Shown: positions 23,315 through 33,803, numbered from the stretch's first letter. The stretch is DNA of 64,000 bases from Brachycybe producta (GCA_036925085.1 JAUPFP010000051.1:372001-436000), one strand, 5' to 3'. Numbers and translations: made by a program. Notes: generated from the letters alone by a model not told the origin.

Positions 23315-23317
23315 AAA

Positions 23318-23335
23318 TGGCGCAGTCGACAGGAT
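23318..23335 (+). promoter_or_regulatory. Primer-binding site
   Basis: TGGCGCAGTCGACAGGAT begins three bases after the LTR. Its complement ends in CCA and resembles the 3' end of a tRNA-Ser. The tRNA assignment is from memory and should be checked. The same AAATGGCG spacing occurs at 53534-53541 in the env-bearing element. Confidence 0.75.
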
Positions 23336-23549
23336 TTTTAAATTTTTTTTTTGAAATTTTGATGTGTTAATTTTTTTTTCGATGCTTAGAATTCATTGTA
23401 TATTTCACTTTGTTTTGTGTTAATGATTTTTCTATCAAATTGACTCAGACCCAGTTATGGTTAGCATTTATTAAATAGCAGTTTTTTTTTAAGATTTGAA
23501 AATTACATTGTGTCTATTTACAGAACTTAGGCCTTGAAAATTTTTTGAA
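23318..23549 (+). other. Leader with probable splice acceptor
   Basis: After the primer-binding site the leader is T-rich. TGTCTATTTACAG at about 23510-23522 is a good 3' splice-site sequence just before the first ORF. An acceptor-like CTACTATTACAG is in the same place in the element at 53061. Confidence 0.4.
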
Positions 23550-23900
23550 ATGGGTCCCCAAAAAGAAAACCAAATTAACTTTGGGAAAAAGAGGGTTAAA
23601 ATAACTATAAAAACTAAAAAAGGTCCTTATGAAAGAAAGGCAATTATTAACAATAGTAGTGAGAAAAATACAAATAATATAGATAATGGATGTACCAAGC
23701 CAATTATACTCAATAACTTATTAATGCATGATGCAACACCAGTTTCAACACCAAGTAAAATTAGTTTGGTTGAGGAAGACTGGGAAGTTGAAACCTTATC
23801 TGTGGAAGAAATTCAGCAACTAGCAAGAGCAGCTGAACAAAAAAGAATTTATGGTAGGGTTCTTCAAGATAATGAGTTAAGGAGAATTTTTAAAGAATAA
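23550..23900 (+). CDS. Accessory ORF A: small Lys-rich protein with EDWE motif
   Basis: The 116-residue protein has no named family that I can assign. The N-terminal third is very basic (KKRVKITIKTKKG), followed by an Asn-rich middle. At residues 76-79 lies EDWE, followed by ETLSVEEIQQL. The first ORF of the element at 53061 has EDWE at residues 82-85 followed by ECYSPEELLIL, in the same distance from the primer-binding site. This version lacks the Cys/His finger present there. The shared motif, position and small size argue for homology. An acidic Trp motif of the EDWD kind is part of the Piwi-contact tail of GTSF1 proteins, so interference with Piwi is a testable guess. Confidence 0.6.
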   Translation: MGPQKENQINFGKKRVKITIKTKKGPYERKAIINNSSEKNTNNIDNGCTKPIILNNLLMHDATPVSTPSKISLVEEDWEVETLSVEEIQQLARAAEQKRIYGRVLQDNELRRIFKE

Positions 23901-26900
23901 GATTTGATTTTACAAGCAATATGTTAGATAATCATAGTTTAAGAAAATGACTCAATCACAAGTCTCCTAAATATTAGTGCTACATGAGTATGAACACAAC
24001 AAAGAGAATTCAAAATTAGTTTTCATTTTTTTTGTCACAGTTATAAATAAATATGAAAAGGGTTTTCACAAAATGCACAACTATAAAAAGTAATAAGCAC
24101 ACAGTGGTTAACACAAACCTACAGTTCTAAAAAATTATGCATGTGCAACCTTATTCCAGCAAGGCCTCTGGATTACATTTTGAAAAGTTAAATTCAAAAG
24201 TCTTAAATATAATTCTAAATTGTGTTTGGGTGTCTAATATAGCAATTGATACACAAGATGCATGTTTTTTTTCAAATTTAAAGCTATCTGGCCAATTAAA
24301 AAAAAAAAAAAAAAAAAAAATGGAGATCAACATTTGGATTTTAGAAATTAACCTTAAAAAGGCGCATTTTTAGCAACTTGTCACTATAAAAATTTTTTTT
24401 AATCACCATAAATTAGCAATAAAAAAGGCGCATTTTGTACAAAAAATTTGTAAACTAATGTTGCAGGATTTCTCATGAAGGCCAGAATTCAGAGAATAAG
24501 AAACAGGTGCAAAGTAGTAAAGGTATAAAAATACACATACAGTACTAGAAACCTACAATGGGTTGCTAATATATTGAGGAAACACCTAAACAAACTAGTT
24601 ATTGATGTTAGTAGAAATAAAGAATAGGTAAGAGTTATTTAAATTGGTATGTGATTATGGATATAAAATTGTGAATTACATTTACTTGAAGGGGTACAAA
24701 GAAATTTATCAATCAATTATGTTAAAAGTTATGTTGTCAGTAGTTACAAGTTTAAGTTTTCAATAAAGTATAAAGATCAGCCTATTATCACAAGGATAAT
24801 TATAATATAGGCTGTAATAACAAGAAAAATGGAAGGTAAAAGAAAAATTCTATTAATTACTTGTAATAATGAAGAGTATAATTTTGGTTTAAGTAATTTG
24901 ATGACAAAGGAAGTTAAGAAATGTTTGAAGAATTTGTCTAGTAATCACAAGGATTACACTTTGGCTATTTATATGCAGTTTTCAGATTGCACAATTGGTC
25001 AAAATTCACTATAGTATGCTAAAAGCCACATGGACTATGCAGACATAAAGGGTACACACATGTTAATGAAACATGTCCTATTGCTGCTAATGCTACTATG
25101 AACTGTTACAAGGACAGTACTGCATAAAATAAACTACATGTTAGATTAACATTAGTAAGTGTAGTAGTGAAACTAAAAAGACAAAGGAATGAATGTTTGT
25201 TGAAATGAATGGTTAAATCATTTTTGAGTAAAGTAAGTAAATAGTTGGAAAGATAAGTTGCAAGAAGCATGGAAACTACATGATTTAGTATTTGAGAAGC
25301 TCCTAAAGTAGGAAATGATGGATTTAATTTTGAGAGTAGAATTAAAAAGGAGTAAATGAAATAAGGTTAGTGTTACTAGTAAAATGAAATAGGATGTCTA
25401 CATTAAAAGGAAGGCAAATAGTAATTAAGGGTGTTAGAAAATTATGGAAAGAGCATATAGAGGTAATTGATAGTTTAAAGGGACTCTAGAGGTTCCACAA
25501 GGGATTGTAAGACAAAACTGATGACAATCACCACAAGGGTGAGGAAAACAGTAAAAATGAAATAAAAGGTAAAAATAGAGAAATTGATAGCTTAAAAAGG
25601 AGAAAATCTGCAACTTCCACAAGGGAAGGGTAAATAAAAATGTGATGCACCACAAGGGTGGGAAATAAGGTAAAAAAAATGAGATGCATGGGAAATTGCA
25701 TGTTAGTAAAACATGGCCATCTTCTAGTTAACCCCTTATATTAAATTTATCAGGTATTTGAGGATAGTGGAATAGCATGTTATTGAAACATGGCCACCTC
25801 TTCCAAAATAAGTGTTTAAACATCTATGTGATTATCTTCATTTTTATTAATAAAAATGCATGTGATAAGCCTACATAATTGCTAAAAATAGTATGAACAA
25901 CAGAGGTTATTCTGAATTATCTATCACTTTCAATAGATAATTTAAGAAAAGGCCTACCAGAGGTTAAAATGTCTTATTAAGGATCAATGCTTGTGAAAGA
26001 TAACTTGGGAATATTTGGTAATATTTTTATAATATTAAGGAATTTTCAAAATTGTACTTCAAAATACACAATGTTTATTTGGGAAAATTTGAATATTGTA
26101 CAGCTGAAAAATGCGTATTTTTTCTTACAAATAACTTGAAATTCATATTTGTTTGAAGAAATATGAAATGAGTAAAAGGTTGGGACAGGTGTCTCAAACA
26201 AAATTGGTCAACATTCTTCTTTATCTACAGTATTCTAGAAGATAAATAAGAACATGACAACTATCAACCTAAGAAATGCACTGTACATTTCTTTTGAAGA
26301 ATTTATATGCATGAGTGTTTTTATTTCTTATTTTTTTTTGTATTGTAATTTGTTTTATGGTTATTTAATCGTATGTAAATGTATTATCAACATATTGACA
26401 GATTTTTTGATGGTTTTCTACTGAGCCTTTAAGCTAAAAAGGACATTTTGGGGATGTTCTAGCAAAAGGTTTAGTGGAAAGGAAACCTAATTATAATCTA
26501 TATAATATTATGCTTATGAGGATGTTGGGGAAAAAATTTCTTGTCCAAATGATGAATGACATAAACACCACAGGAACCCCAAAATAAGGCTGAGCTGTAG
26601 TGCAACAGATATTAATCTAAGTAAACTTATCACCCTTTCATAGTTTATTTTGACAGGCTATATCATATTACCAGCATGTTGCATAAACTAGTTGATATGT
26701 TGTGAAGAAACTTTGTGAACTATAGTCATAATATTCTATCATTGGTCCAGTTGACCCTAGATGAGAACCAATCAGGAAGGTCCTAGGAATACAAAAATCA
26801 CTATTTAAAGTGTAACCTCTAATCTTAAAATACTAATTTGACTTTGCTGTGATTGTGTGCTTAGTGATTAATATATTCTCAAAAGATACTATTCAAGTCT

Positions 26901-26985
26901 TTGAATTGTTTGTAAAGTTTTCACCAAGTTTTGGACTTTGTGGTATATTATAAACATAGTACTTTTCAAATTTAATTATTTTAAC
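23901..26985 (+). other. Long non-coding interior of the satellite element
   Basis: About 3.1 kb of AT-rich DNA has no protein longer than about 60 codons (24829-25014 is the best, unrecognised). There is a 22-base A run at 24300-24321. The word AAAAGGCGCATTTT occurs twice (24357, 24424). Four CCACAAGGG repeats lie between 25495 and 25658, and two GCATGTTA...AAACATGGCCA copies near 25698 and 25771. At the right end CCAAT (26768-26772) and CTATTTAAAG (26811-26820) resemble a promoter for the last ORF. Confidence 0.55.
26768..26820 (+). promoter_or_regulatory. Possible internal promoter for ORF B
   Basis: CCAAT at 26768-26772 is followed 41 bases later by a TATTTAAAG box. The element's own LTR has CCAAT and TATATAAAAA 36 bases apart. 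The LTR at 62707 has CCAAT and AATAAAAAG about 41 bases apart. Matching geometry upstream of an ORF suggests an internal start of transcription. Confidence 0.4.
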
Positions 26986-27603
26986 ATGGCCACATTTGAA
27001 GAACAATTGTGTGCTCCAGACAATTTGGTGCAAAAAAGGGGGATCCATTATGATCTAGCCCAGGAGATAATAAAAAGAAGAAGAGCCTTAAGGGAAGAAA
27101 CTTTCACCAAAAAGACTGAAAAATTGGTAAAGAACCTTCAACAAAAGACAAAAGGTGTGCTGGTCCATTCTTCAAGCAACCTAAAAAGGAAGACTTACCA
27201 AAATCAACCTGCAAAGAAATCCACCTGTCCACCTGTAAAAGACAAACTATCTGAGGGAGAAGAAGTCATCTTTTTACAAGAAGTACCAGTGGAAAAAAGC
27301 TCAGCAAAGGACAATACTACTGATGCCAACATAGAGAAAAAGGCAGGAAACTTAACTGGAGTGTCTCTAGAAACACTATCAGTAACCTTCTTTCCACCTG
27401 AGAAGAGGGTTAAAAGATCCATGCCTGATATTCTCAAAGAATCTCAACCACCACCAACAGTGCTGAGCCCCATCAAGGACAGTGCCATGGAGAAAAGAAA
27501 GAAGAAAAACCAAAAGAGAAATATGAGGCACAATAGAAACCGAAAAATCAAGAAGCAGCAAAAAGCCATGATGATTGAACTTTTTGGTGAGGATTCCGAT
27601 TAA
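26986..27603 (+). CDS. Accessory ORF B: protein with Arg/Lys-rich C-terminal tail
   Basis: The ATG at 26986 (MATFEEQL) is chosen because the open frame upstream has only a TTG. About 205 residues: an N-terminal helix-like charged region, a Pro/Ser/Lys-rich centre and a very basic tail (KKKNQKRNMRHNRNRKIKKQ) followed by a short acidic end (FGEDSD). The tail looks like an arginine-rich RNA-binding or nuclear/nucleolar localisation motif. The last ORF of the element at 53061 (61975-62673) has the same position, length and tail (KKQNQQRNFRKWKKRKAARQ). A Rev/Rex-like RNA export or packaging role is possible but unproven. Confidence 0.6.
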   Translation: MATFEEQLCAPDNLVQKRGIHYDLAQEIIKRRRALREETFTKKTEKLVKNLQQKTKGVLVHSSSNLKRKTYQNQPAKKSTCPPVKDKLSEGEEVIFLQEVPVEKSSAKDNTTDANIEKKAGNLTGVSLETLSVTFFPPEKRVKRSMPDILKESQPPPTVLSPIKDSAMEKRKKKNQKRNMRHNRNRKIKKQQKAMMIELFGEDSD

Positions 27604-27617
27604 GGATATAAGATAAA

Positions 27618-27632
27618 TTTAGTGGGTAGGAA
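27618..27632 (+). promoter_or_regulatory. Polypurine tract of the satellite element
   Basis: AGTGGGTAGGAA lies directly before the TGTAG start of the right LTR, the expected place of the plus-strand primer. Confidence 0.65.
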
Positions 27633-29557
27633 TGTAGAATGAAATTTTTTTCATTCTACATGAATCAAGATTTTTTAATTGCTTTTTCCCAATCTGATTT
27701 TAAGTCTTTATTGTAATAAATGATTGTAAACCTTTATTAGTTAGAACATTATAATTATATCATTTTTGTGAAATAGTTTTTGCATTATTATTATTGTCTT
27801 ATTTACAAGTCTCAAAGCCCCTTCTTTTCTGTCAATAGGGTTTCTGATTATGCCTGTAACAGCTGTATACTCACTATATTTTGTTTAGACCTCCCCCCAG
27901 TTGAGGATTAGAATTAAAACTTTTGCCTTTTTCCTTCCACCTTGTCTCTTTCCCCAATTAAAAGTTTGAAACTAGACACATGGCTAAGTAGGCCTATCTA
28001 CACACAAGAGGCCTATACAGCCTGTTGTCACATAAGATATATTCTTTTTTGTTCAAGTTACCACTAATGTAGAAAAGAAACATAAAGTTCCCCTCCCCTT
28101 CTTTAAAACATTGCTTATATAAACATGAGACATACGCCTAAATAGGCCTATCTGTAATATAGGCCTATATATCATGTTTTCTAACAAGATTGATTCCCCT
28201 CCTCAAAACTTTTAAATAAAGAAGTCCACTCTTTTACTTTATCCCCTCTTTTTAATTACTTCCTTTTTATTTACTCCTCTTTTCATTTGTTACCTCCTGT
28301 TCCACCCCTCCCCTCTAGTGGCAAGCCAGAAGAAACTATAGAGACAATTAGACTGTCTAGAAATTGACAACATTTTCTCTAGACCAGGCCTATTTACCAA
28401 AATCCCAGACAGGAAGAAAAACAAACAACCCCTCTTTTTTTTTTCTTTTGGTTTTATGACAACATGGAGTATTTATGCCCCCAACACAAATGCTCTATGA
28501 AGGTTCTAATACAAATTAAAGTTCTGAAAATTATGTAAATTATGTTATGTCATAGTGACCAATGAGAATTCTCTACTGTTAGTCTATGAAGGCTATTTTA
28601 TATAAAAAGGCCACAATATTACTTAGAAAAGAGAGGCTTTTTGGCTTTTAAGCCATCTTCACTGGAGAATTCTCAACAGTGAACACTTCCAACAGTAAAA
28701 GGTACTTTGGAGCAGTACCTCAAAACTAAAACCACTAGTTTCCATAATTGGAGTACTGTGGCTAAGTTTGATGGTTGCTCCTGAGACCATAGTTGCTTTG
28801 GGATAGTCAGCCTGAGTTATCTGAGTAAAGCATTAGGGTACCATAGATTTATGCTAGTTTCCATGTTATTGGAGTACTGCAGATCTGCTGGTTCCTAGTG
28901 ACAAAACTAAAGAGTGAATTCAGCATGACTGATTCAAAGAGAAGTAGCTTGAGCTGGCTTTATTTAAGTACACTCAGAGGGTACCACTAAGCTAATAGTT
29001 TCTATTTAAATGGAGTACTGTAGCCAGTTGGTTCTAAAGAGAAACAAGAGTAAACTCAGTCAGAGCTAGTTTGGAAGTGTTCATCCTCATTTGATGCTGT
29101 AGGTGGTTTGCTGTTTTTATGTAAGTGTAACATTGTTTTTTTTTTATTTTGATTGTATCAAAGATTGTTTGTATAAACAATACTTAGCTACCATTTTTCC
29201 TGTACCATTTCAAAATCTATTCTAACACATGTATGCATGTCTTTTGAATTTTTGGTTTTTATTATTTAGTAATAACTATCTAGTTTCTCATTTTTTTATA
29301 TTGTAAAAATAGTAGTAGAATATAATCAATTATTATTTCCTTTCATTTGCCTTTGTTTATTTGCCCTTCAGGCATATTATATTACTTTATATTAAAATTC
29401 ATGTTTACCTTTTAATAAAAATCTTGTTAATATAAACTTGTTGTTGAGTCAATTTGATTGGAACCATTACAGGTCTTCATTGACCTCGAACCTTTTAAGT
29501 TTTTTCTAAGTTGGTTTTTCTCAAAAATAAAGCTCTCTAGCCAGAGAACGACCAACA
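27633..29557 (+). repeat. Right LTR, 1.92 kb
   Basis: Nearly identical to 21391-23314. Visible differences include ATG to ACG in CATAYGCC, CATGTTG to CATGTTT, CTCTTG to CTCCTG, TCTCC to TCTTC, and T-run lengths. Such low divergence means a recent insertion. Confidence 0.9.
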
Positions 29558-29561
29558 AAAT

Positions 29562-29590
29562 AATAAATATTCCAATTGACTCGAATCCAT
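29562..29590 (-). pseudogene. pro: Polinton protease, first codons (cut off by LTR element)
   Basis: An ATG at 29590 opens a short frame (MDSSQLEYL) that runs into the target duplication. With one AAAT copy counted, the frame agrees with the protease frame at 21387. It starts 2 bases after the major capsid stop, a spacing typical of compact Polinton operon-like runs. I infer that this is the protease N-terminus. Confidence 0.65.
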
Positions 29591-29591
29591 T

Positions 29592-30643
29592 TTAATAATC
29601 TATAATAACATTGCGATGATGATTCACTTCGATGATGGACTGGTAGTTGGAATAAACGATGACATTCACCATTGTGTTCAGCGGATTTTTAAATTTCATA
29701 TTGAGACGTAAAGATCCATTTTTACTCAAGTTGAAATGGGATCCTGATAGAGCACTTTGATCATTGGTGAGATCGAAGGCATAAGAGAATAGCCGTTTTT
29801 AAATTCCTCGAACGTCTACCCCATCTGTGCCATAATACTTGTGGCATGAAGAAAATACTGCTGAGAAAGATGACCGTATTCTTTCGCAGTGAAATTTGGA
29901 CTGAACTGTATCCCTGGAAACTGGGTACCATCCACCTGTAGCTCGAGAAAACTGAGGTCCTTGTAATGAAAATGAAAAAGATTCTTTTTTAAATTCCCAG
30001 CTCGTGCATCACTATCGAGTCCAATCATAACAAAACTCAGTAATATGCCGTTACAAATGTCGATGTTAATATCGTGAACACCACTGGGTTCACTGAAAGA
30101 AGTGCATTTGATTCGATTGATGGGATAAGACGTCCCCACATATTCATAATAGCACTCGCTTTTGATCTTTCGAAGCGTTGCGCTAATCTATCTGCTGGAT
30201 CGGCGGTGAATGGTTTACGATCTTTAAAGGCAGCGATGGTGTCTTTGTAGAACATCTCGAGATAAATAAGGTTTATTCCCGGTGTTTTCGCTGCCTAGAA
30301 GGGTCGTTAAATAAGCTTTATATCCATAATCGTGATCGGTGGAACTAACAATCCTATGCCCAAGAGTAACCGTAATTTCACTAAAAAGTGAGTGAAAAAA
30401 CCCATTTATAGGCGTGACTTCGCAAGTAGTGTCCAATGGTTTTCCGTCTGCTTTTAAAATTCTTGCCTTCACATTCAGGTAAATATCAGAAGGATCTATG
30501 TATTCAACAGCATTTCCCATGATATTGAACTCTATAATATTTTGGTCTTCGATACTGTTCACGGGATGGTATTCCTTAATGCAGTCATCCCGATTACTCG
30601 TTTGCGTCGCGGGCACGGTAAAAATATCCAACTCACAACACAT
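29592..30643 (-). pseudogene. Polinton major capsid protein (double jelly-roll), frameshifted
   Basis: Three to four frames read one protein of about 350 residues. N-terminus: ELDIFTVPATQTS, EYHPVNSIED, IEFNIMGNAVEYID and NGFFHSLFSEITVTL, the hallmark of the Polinton major capsid. Middle: PFTADPADRLAQRFERSKAS. C-terminus near 29790-29592: LFSYAFDLTNDQSALSGSHF, LRLNMKFKNPL and a final VIIDY followed by TAA at 29592. Frame changes lie near 30240, 30100 and 29815. It would form the virion shell. The protease start follows directly. Confidence 0.85.
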
Positions 30644-30686
30644 CCCAGGCCCCCCGAGTCATGATGTACGAGAAAGCCACGCATGT

Positions 30687-31142
30687 TTATAGGAGATTCA
30701 CGAAATTGCCAGTTTTCCTTTTCCTAGCGACTTTCTTCTTCGATGCTTTCCTTTTCACTACCTGCTTCGTACTGGCCACGACTCTTCTATTTCCAGATGT
30801 TTTAGTGGTTTTTCGGCACTTAGCTCCGCCTGTCATTGACTTCAAAAATTCATGCCCAGCTTCCATTCCACACATTTTTAAGGCACTTTTGAAAGATTCC
30901 CCCGCTTCAATATCGGATACGACATTAGTTCCAGACTTTAACAACTGCTTACTCGCTGAGAGGGCCCCTTTTTCAAGAAAAGGATCACGAAACGATATAA
31001 CAAAAAAAAATCCATTTCCCCGCTGATATTGAGATCCCACGAAGACGGGCAAAGAGGATCCAATTTGTTTATGATAATTATAACACGGATCAGTCGCTAA
31101 TCCGCAATGGTAAGGCACCCTCATTTGTGAAAAATAGAACAT
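30687..31142 (-). CDS. Polinton basic virion-associated protein
   Basis: An intact 151-residue frame. It has PVFVGSQYQRGNG, a Gly/aromatic motif seen next to the capsid genes in many Polintons. An amphipathic ASKQLLKSGTNVVSDI helix and a strongly basic C-terminus (KRKASKKKVARKRK) follow. Similar small proteins have been compared with adenovirus membrane-active or core proteins, though the exact role is not settled. It lies between major and minor capsid genes on the same strand, which supports a virion function. Confidence 0.6.
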   Translation of the reverse strand: MFYFSQMRVPYHCGLATDPCYNYHKQIGSSLPVFVGSQYQRGNGFFFVISFRDPFLEKGALSASKQLLKSGTNVVSDIEAGESFKSALKMCGMEAGHEFLKSMTGGAKCRKTTKTSGNRRVVASTKQVVKRKASKKKVARKRKTGNFVNLL

Positions 31143-31241
31143 GGACGAAAATGAACTGTGGCTATCACTACGTCTCCACTGGTATATAAAAATTTACGTC
31201 CAAAGACATTACTTATACACACTTTGATACTATGTATACTA

Positions 31242-32400
31242 TCACGTAACACTTTTGTACTGTAGTTGATTATAGATTTTTGTAACTCTCATTCCCTCAG
31301 AATCTTGAAGATGAACGGGCCTCAATAAAGGTGAAAGTATATCCCCCACAGGCTGGTACTTGATGCAGTCGATATACACGAATAAGGAATGAATACTACG
31401 CATAATATCCAAAAGATAGTCGGCCACCCTAATAATGGGAAGTTCCAATGTATTGCTAAGATAGTCCTCTTGAAACCCGCACATTCTTTGTATTTTTTCA
31501 GAGAATTGAACGCTTGAATTGGGCTGAACGGTAACTTCTACATGTGACTTTGTATTCCGATATTTGAACCAAGGATTCTTTTCACTATTTAATCTCGGAT
31601 TCATGATATTCTCTATCCGTGTTTTGCTTTCTAACAACTGCTGATGAGTCTTTCATATTTTGTAGATCTTGTTTTAACTTAGCTAAGTTTTCTTTTTTTT
31701 TGTCATACGAGGATTTTAAAATATTGTAATTAAATTCATTCGCTTCTTTTTGTAATAGAGCCATATTGATAAGTTTATCTTTGTCATCGTTATCGTCGGT
31801 CATCTTTTTTTGCTCGTCCTGTAGTTTTTGCTGTAAGACATTAATGAGACGCTTAATTGTTTCGTTCCGTTTTCCATCGGGTCCGGGTAGGAGGCTTTTT
31901 TGATGTTGTAATTCTTTTTCGAGATCGGTTATTTTGTTTTGATAATCCGTTTGAGTGGTATTTTCGCACGTTTTGAACATTGCATTCACATTGTCCGCGG
32001 CTGCTTGCACTCTGGCTTTGTCCATTACCATATTTTCTTTCTCTTTGTCTATATTAGCTGTCGATTTGTCTATTTTTTAATCAGCTCATTTTTGTTCCAC
32101 TGAATCGAAGGTTGTCTCAAATGAAGGGGCCCGAAATATTCATCGATATGAGTTGATGGCATCCATGAGAAATCCAGGAGAATGGTACGCCCCGCTAGGA
32201 ACGCTAATGTTGATGCTTAGACTCCTCCCCAGATCTCTGATAATAATTTCACCTTCCTTTTCATCTGCGATATTTAACCAGGTATGCAAAAAATGAATTT
32301 CAGCCAAGGCTACTTCGTAATCTCCATTAAGTTAAATGGGTTGTCCTCCGGATAATATTTCATACTGCTATTACTCGGCAGTGTCACGTAAAAGTCTTGA
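31242..32400 (-). pseudogene. Polinton minor capsid (penton-type) protein with coiled-coil insert, frameshifted
   Basis: The N-terminus near 32400-32170 reads DFYVTLPSNSSMKYYPED, then DYEVALAEIHFLHTWLNI and SGAYHSPGFLMDAIN. This is the usual opening of the Polinton minor capsid. The C-terminus at 31585-31242 (VGDILSPLLRPVHL) is also typical. Between them is an open frame (31585-32031) of about 140 highly charged residues predicted by eye to be coiled coil (DKDKLINMALLQKEANEFNY). I know of no such insert in the standard protein, so it may be a separate gene or an inserted domain. Several frame changes are needed and no clear start codon is seen. Confidence 0.65.
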
Positions 32401-32401
32401 G

Positions 32402-33333
32402 GCTCCTACCCTTTCGGCGTATCCTTTCCTTTCCTTTTCAAAAGTTGCTGGTGCCGACCTTTTCGTTTTTCAGCTACAACTTTTTCTACCCTCCAAAAAT
32501 CGCTCTTTCTTGTCAATTTTTTGAAGTTCTTCCTCGTAAAATGTACCTAATAGTTCTCCATCAATATCCACGAGGCGGTATACCGGAGGTATTATCTCCT
32601 ACTTTGAACTTGGGCAATCTACTATTGGCAGATGGAAACAACCATCTAAATACATCTTTTTCATTGGTAGATGAGACTTTCTCCGGGGCCATTCCTATGC
32701 TTCTATGATACGATGCATTGTATCCTATCACCAGATGACTCAACTTATCGATGTACCGATCATTCCCCTTTGCTGTAAAATACCTCTACATGCGAGATTT
32801 CAAAGTTCTATTAAAATGTTCAACAACGGCGACTTTGACTTCATTAAAAGTGGTATAAAGTCCAATACCATTTTCTTTGAGAAAGGTCTGAAAGTTCTTA
32901 TTCAGGAATTCTTTACCCCTATCCGATTGATTTTTTTCGGATTCCTTCCATCTCGCAGAATAATTTTCAAAGCAGCAATCATTTCCTTTCCAGTTTTTTG
33001 TCTTAATGGTTGAACCCAAGCATATTTTGAAAATACATCGATAGAAGTTAAAAGATAGTTGTAACCATCTTTTTTGTATGACTGCATATCCACGAGATCC
33101 ATCTGCCATACATTGTCTATTTTACTGACCAATGTTTTATTTCTCGTAAATGTTCTTCTCACTGGTTTATGTAAAGTGTAGACATCTTGCATTCGTAACC
33201 AGGCTTCAATTTCACCCCGAGTAAATTTCTTTCCAGTTGCTGCATGAAGGCGGTCCACACCACCGAAAGACCAACTGGAGGATGGATCGTAATAAATTTT
33301 TTTGAGTTCTTTGTTTTTCATTGTTCTTCCCAT
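32402..33333 (-). pseudogene. int: Polinton retroviral-type integrase, frameshifted
   Basis: The N-terminal FTRGEIEAWLRMQDVYTLH is followed by the rve core. First Asp is in NVWQMDLVDMQSY (near 33110), second Asp in SDRGKEF, and Glu in VVEHFNRTLK (near 32830). Next comes YNASYHRSIGMAP, the C-terminal GELLGTFYEEELQK, and a basic chromo-like VEKVVAEKRKGRHQ. Frame changes are near 32910, 32780 and 32560-32430. The enzyme would insert the element DNA. Confidence 0.88.
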
Positions 33334-33803
33334 ACAGGGCTGTTAGATTCTTTGGTATCTGGATGATAATCCCATCGCTTGTCGTTAGCTATTGGAGATT
33401 GAGGTACGTTCATTTTTTCAGCTGTGATAAATGGCTCCCATCCTGGGGGGTCATATCTAGTTTTACTGATAACAAGGTCTCTAGTAACGTCCATAATATT
33501 GGTATTCGGCACGACTTACCCATCTATCAGAAGTTGACGCGATTAATTCCAACTTAATGGGCCTCTACCATATTTTATCAAATTAAGAAGACGACCGGCC
33601 TTCTTCTGTTGTGTCTTCAGCAGTTGGTCGACTATATTGCTAATACCTGATGAATGTTTTACTTCGATCGAAGTCAAAAAACCAGGGTCCTCTAATGTCA
33701 CTTTTGTTACCTCTTTGGGTCTGTTCTCATAAATGGATTTATACCTGTGCTGTAATTGTCCTAGAAGTAAAACCTTATTGTAGTTATCCAAGTTTTCTTC
33801 CAA
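33318..33803 (-). pseudogene. Conserved Polinton-associated protein of unknown function, split
   Basis: Two frames (33803-33543 and 33512-33318) read one protein. The first part has NYNKVLLLGQLQHRY and a KKAGRLLNLI segment followed by PLSWN. The second has NTNIMDVTRDLV and YDPPGWEPF. This block order (a Lys-Ala-x-x-Leu-Leu helix, then a Trp/Asn turn, then SNI-DL-like) is found next to the ATPase in many Polintons, but its function is unknown to me. A short frameshift or stop lies near 33520-33543. Confidence 0.5.

Larger units (their letters stand above)
21391..29557 (+). mobile_element. Young non-autonomous LTR retroelement carrying two accessory ORFs
   Basis: The two LTRs (21391-23314, 27633-29557) differ at only about 6-10 positions over 1.92 kb. 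The target duplication is AAAT (21387-21390 and 29558-29561). A primer-binding site follows the left LTR and a purine tract precedes the right one. The 4.3-kb interior has no gag, pro, pol or env. It holds a small ORF at 23550-23900 and a basic ORF at 26986-27603, separated by about 3 kb of AT-rich non-coding DNA. Both ORFs have counterparts in the same positions of the env-bearing element at 53061-63843. The interpretation is a satellite mobilised in trans by a relative of that element. Confidence 0.88.

Noticed and set aside
32397-33013. Plus-strand frames over the Polinton integrase
   Set aside because: The minus strand has integrase motifs; these are shadows.
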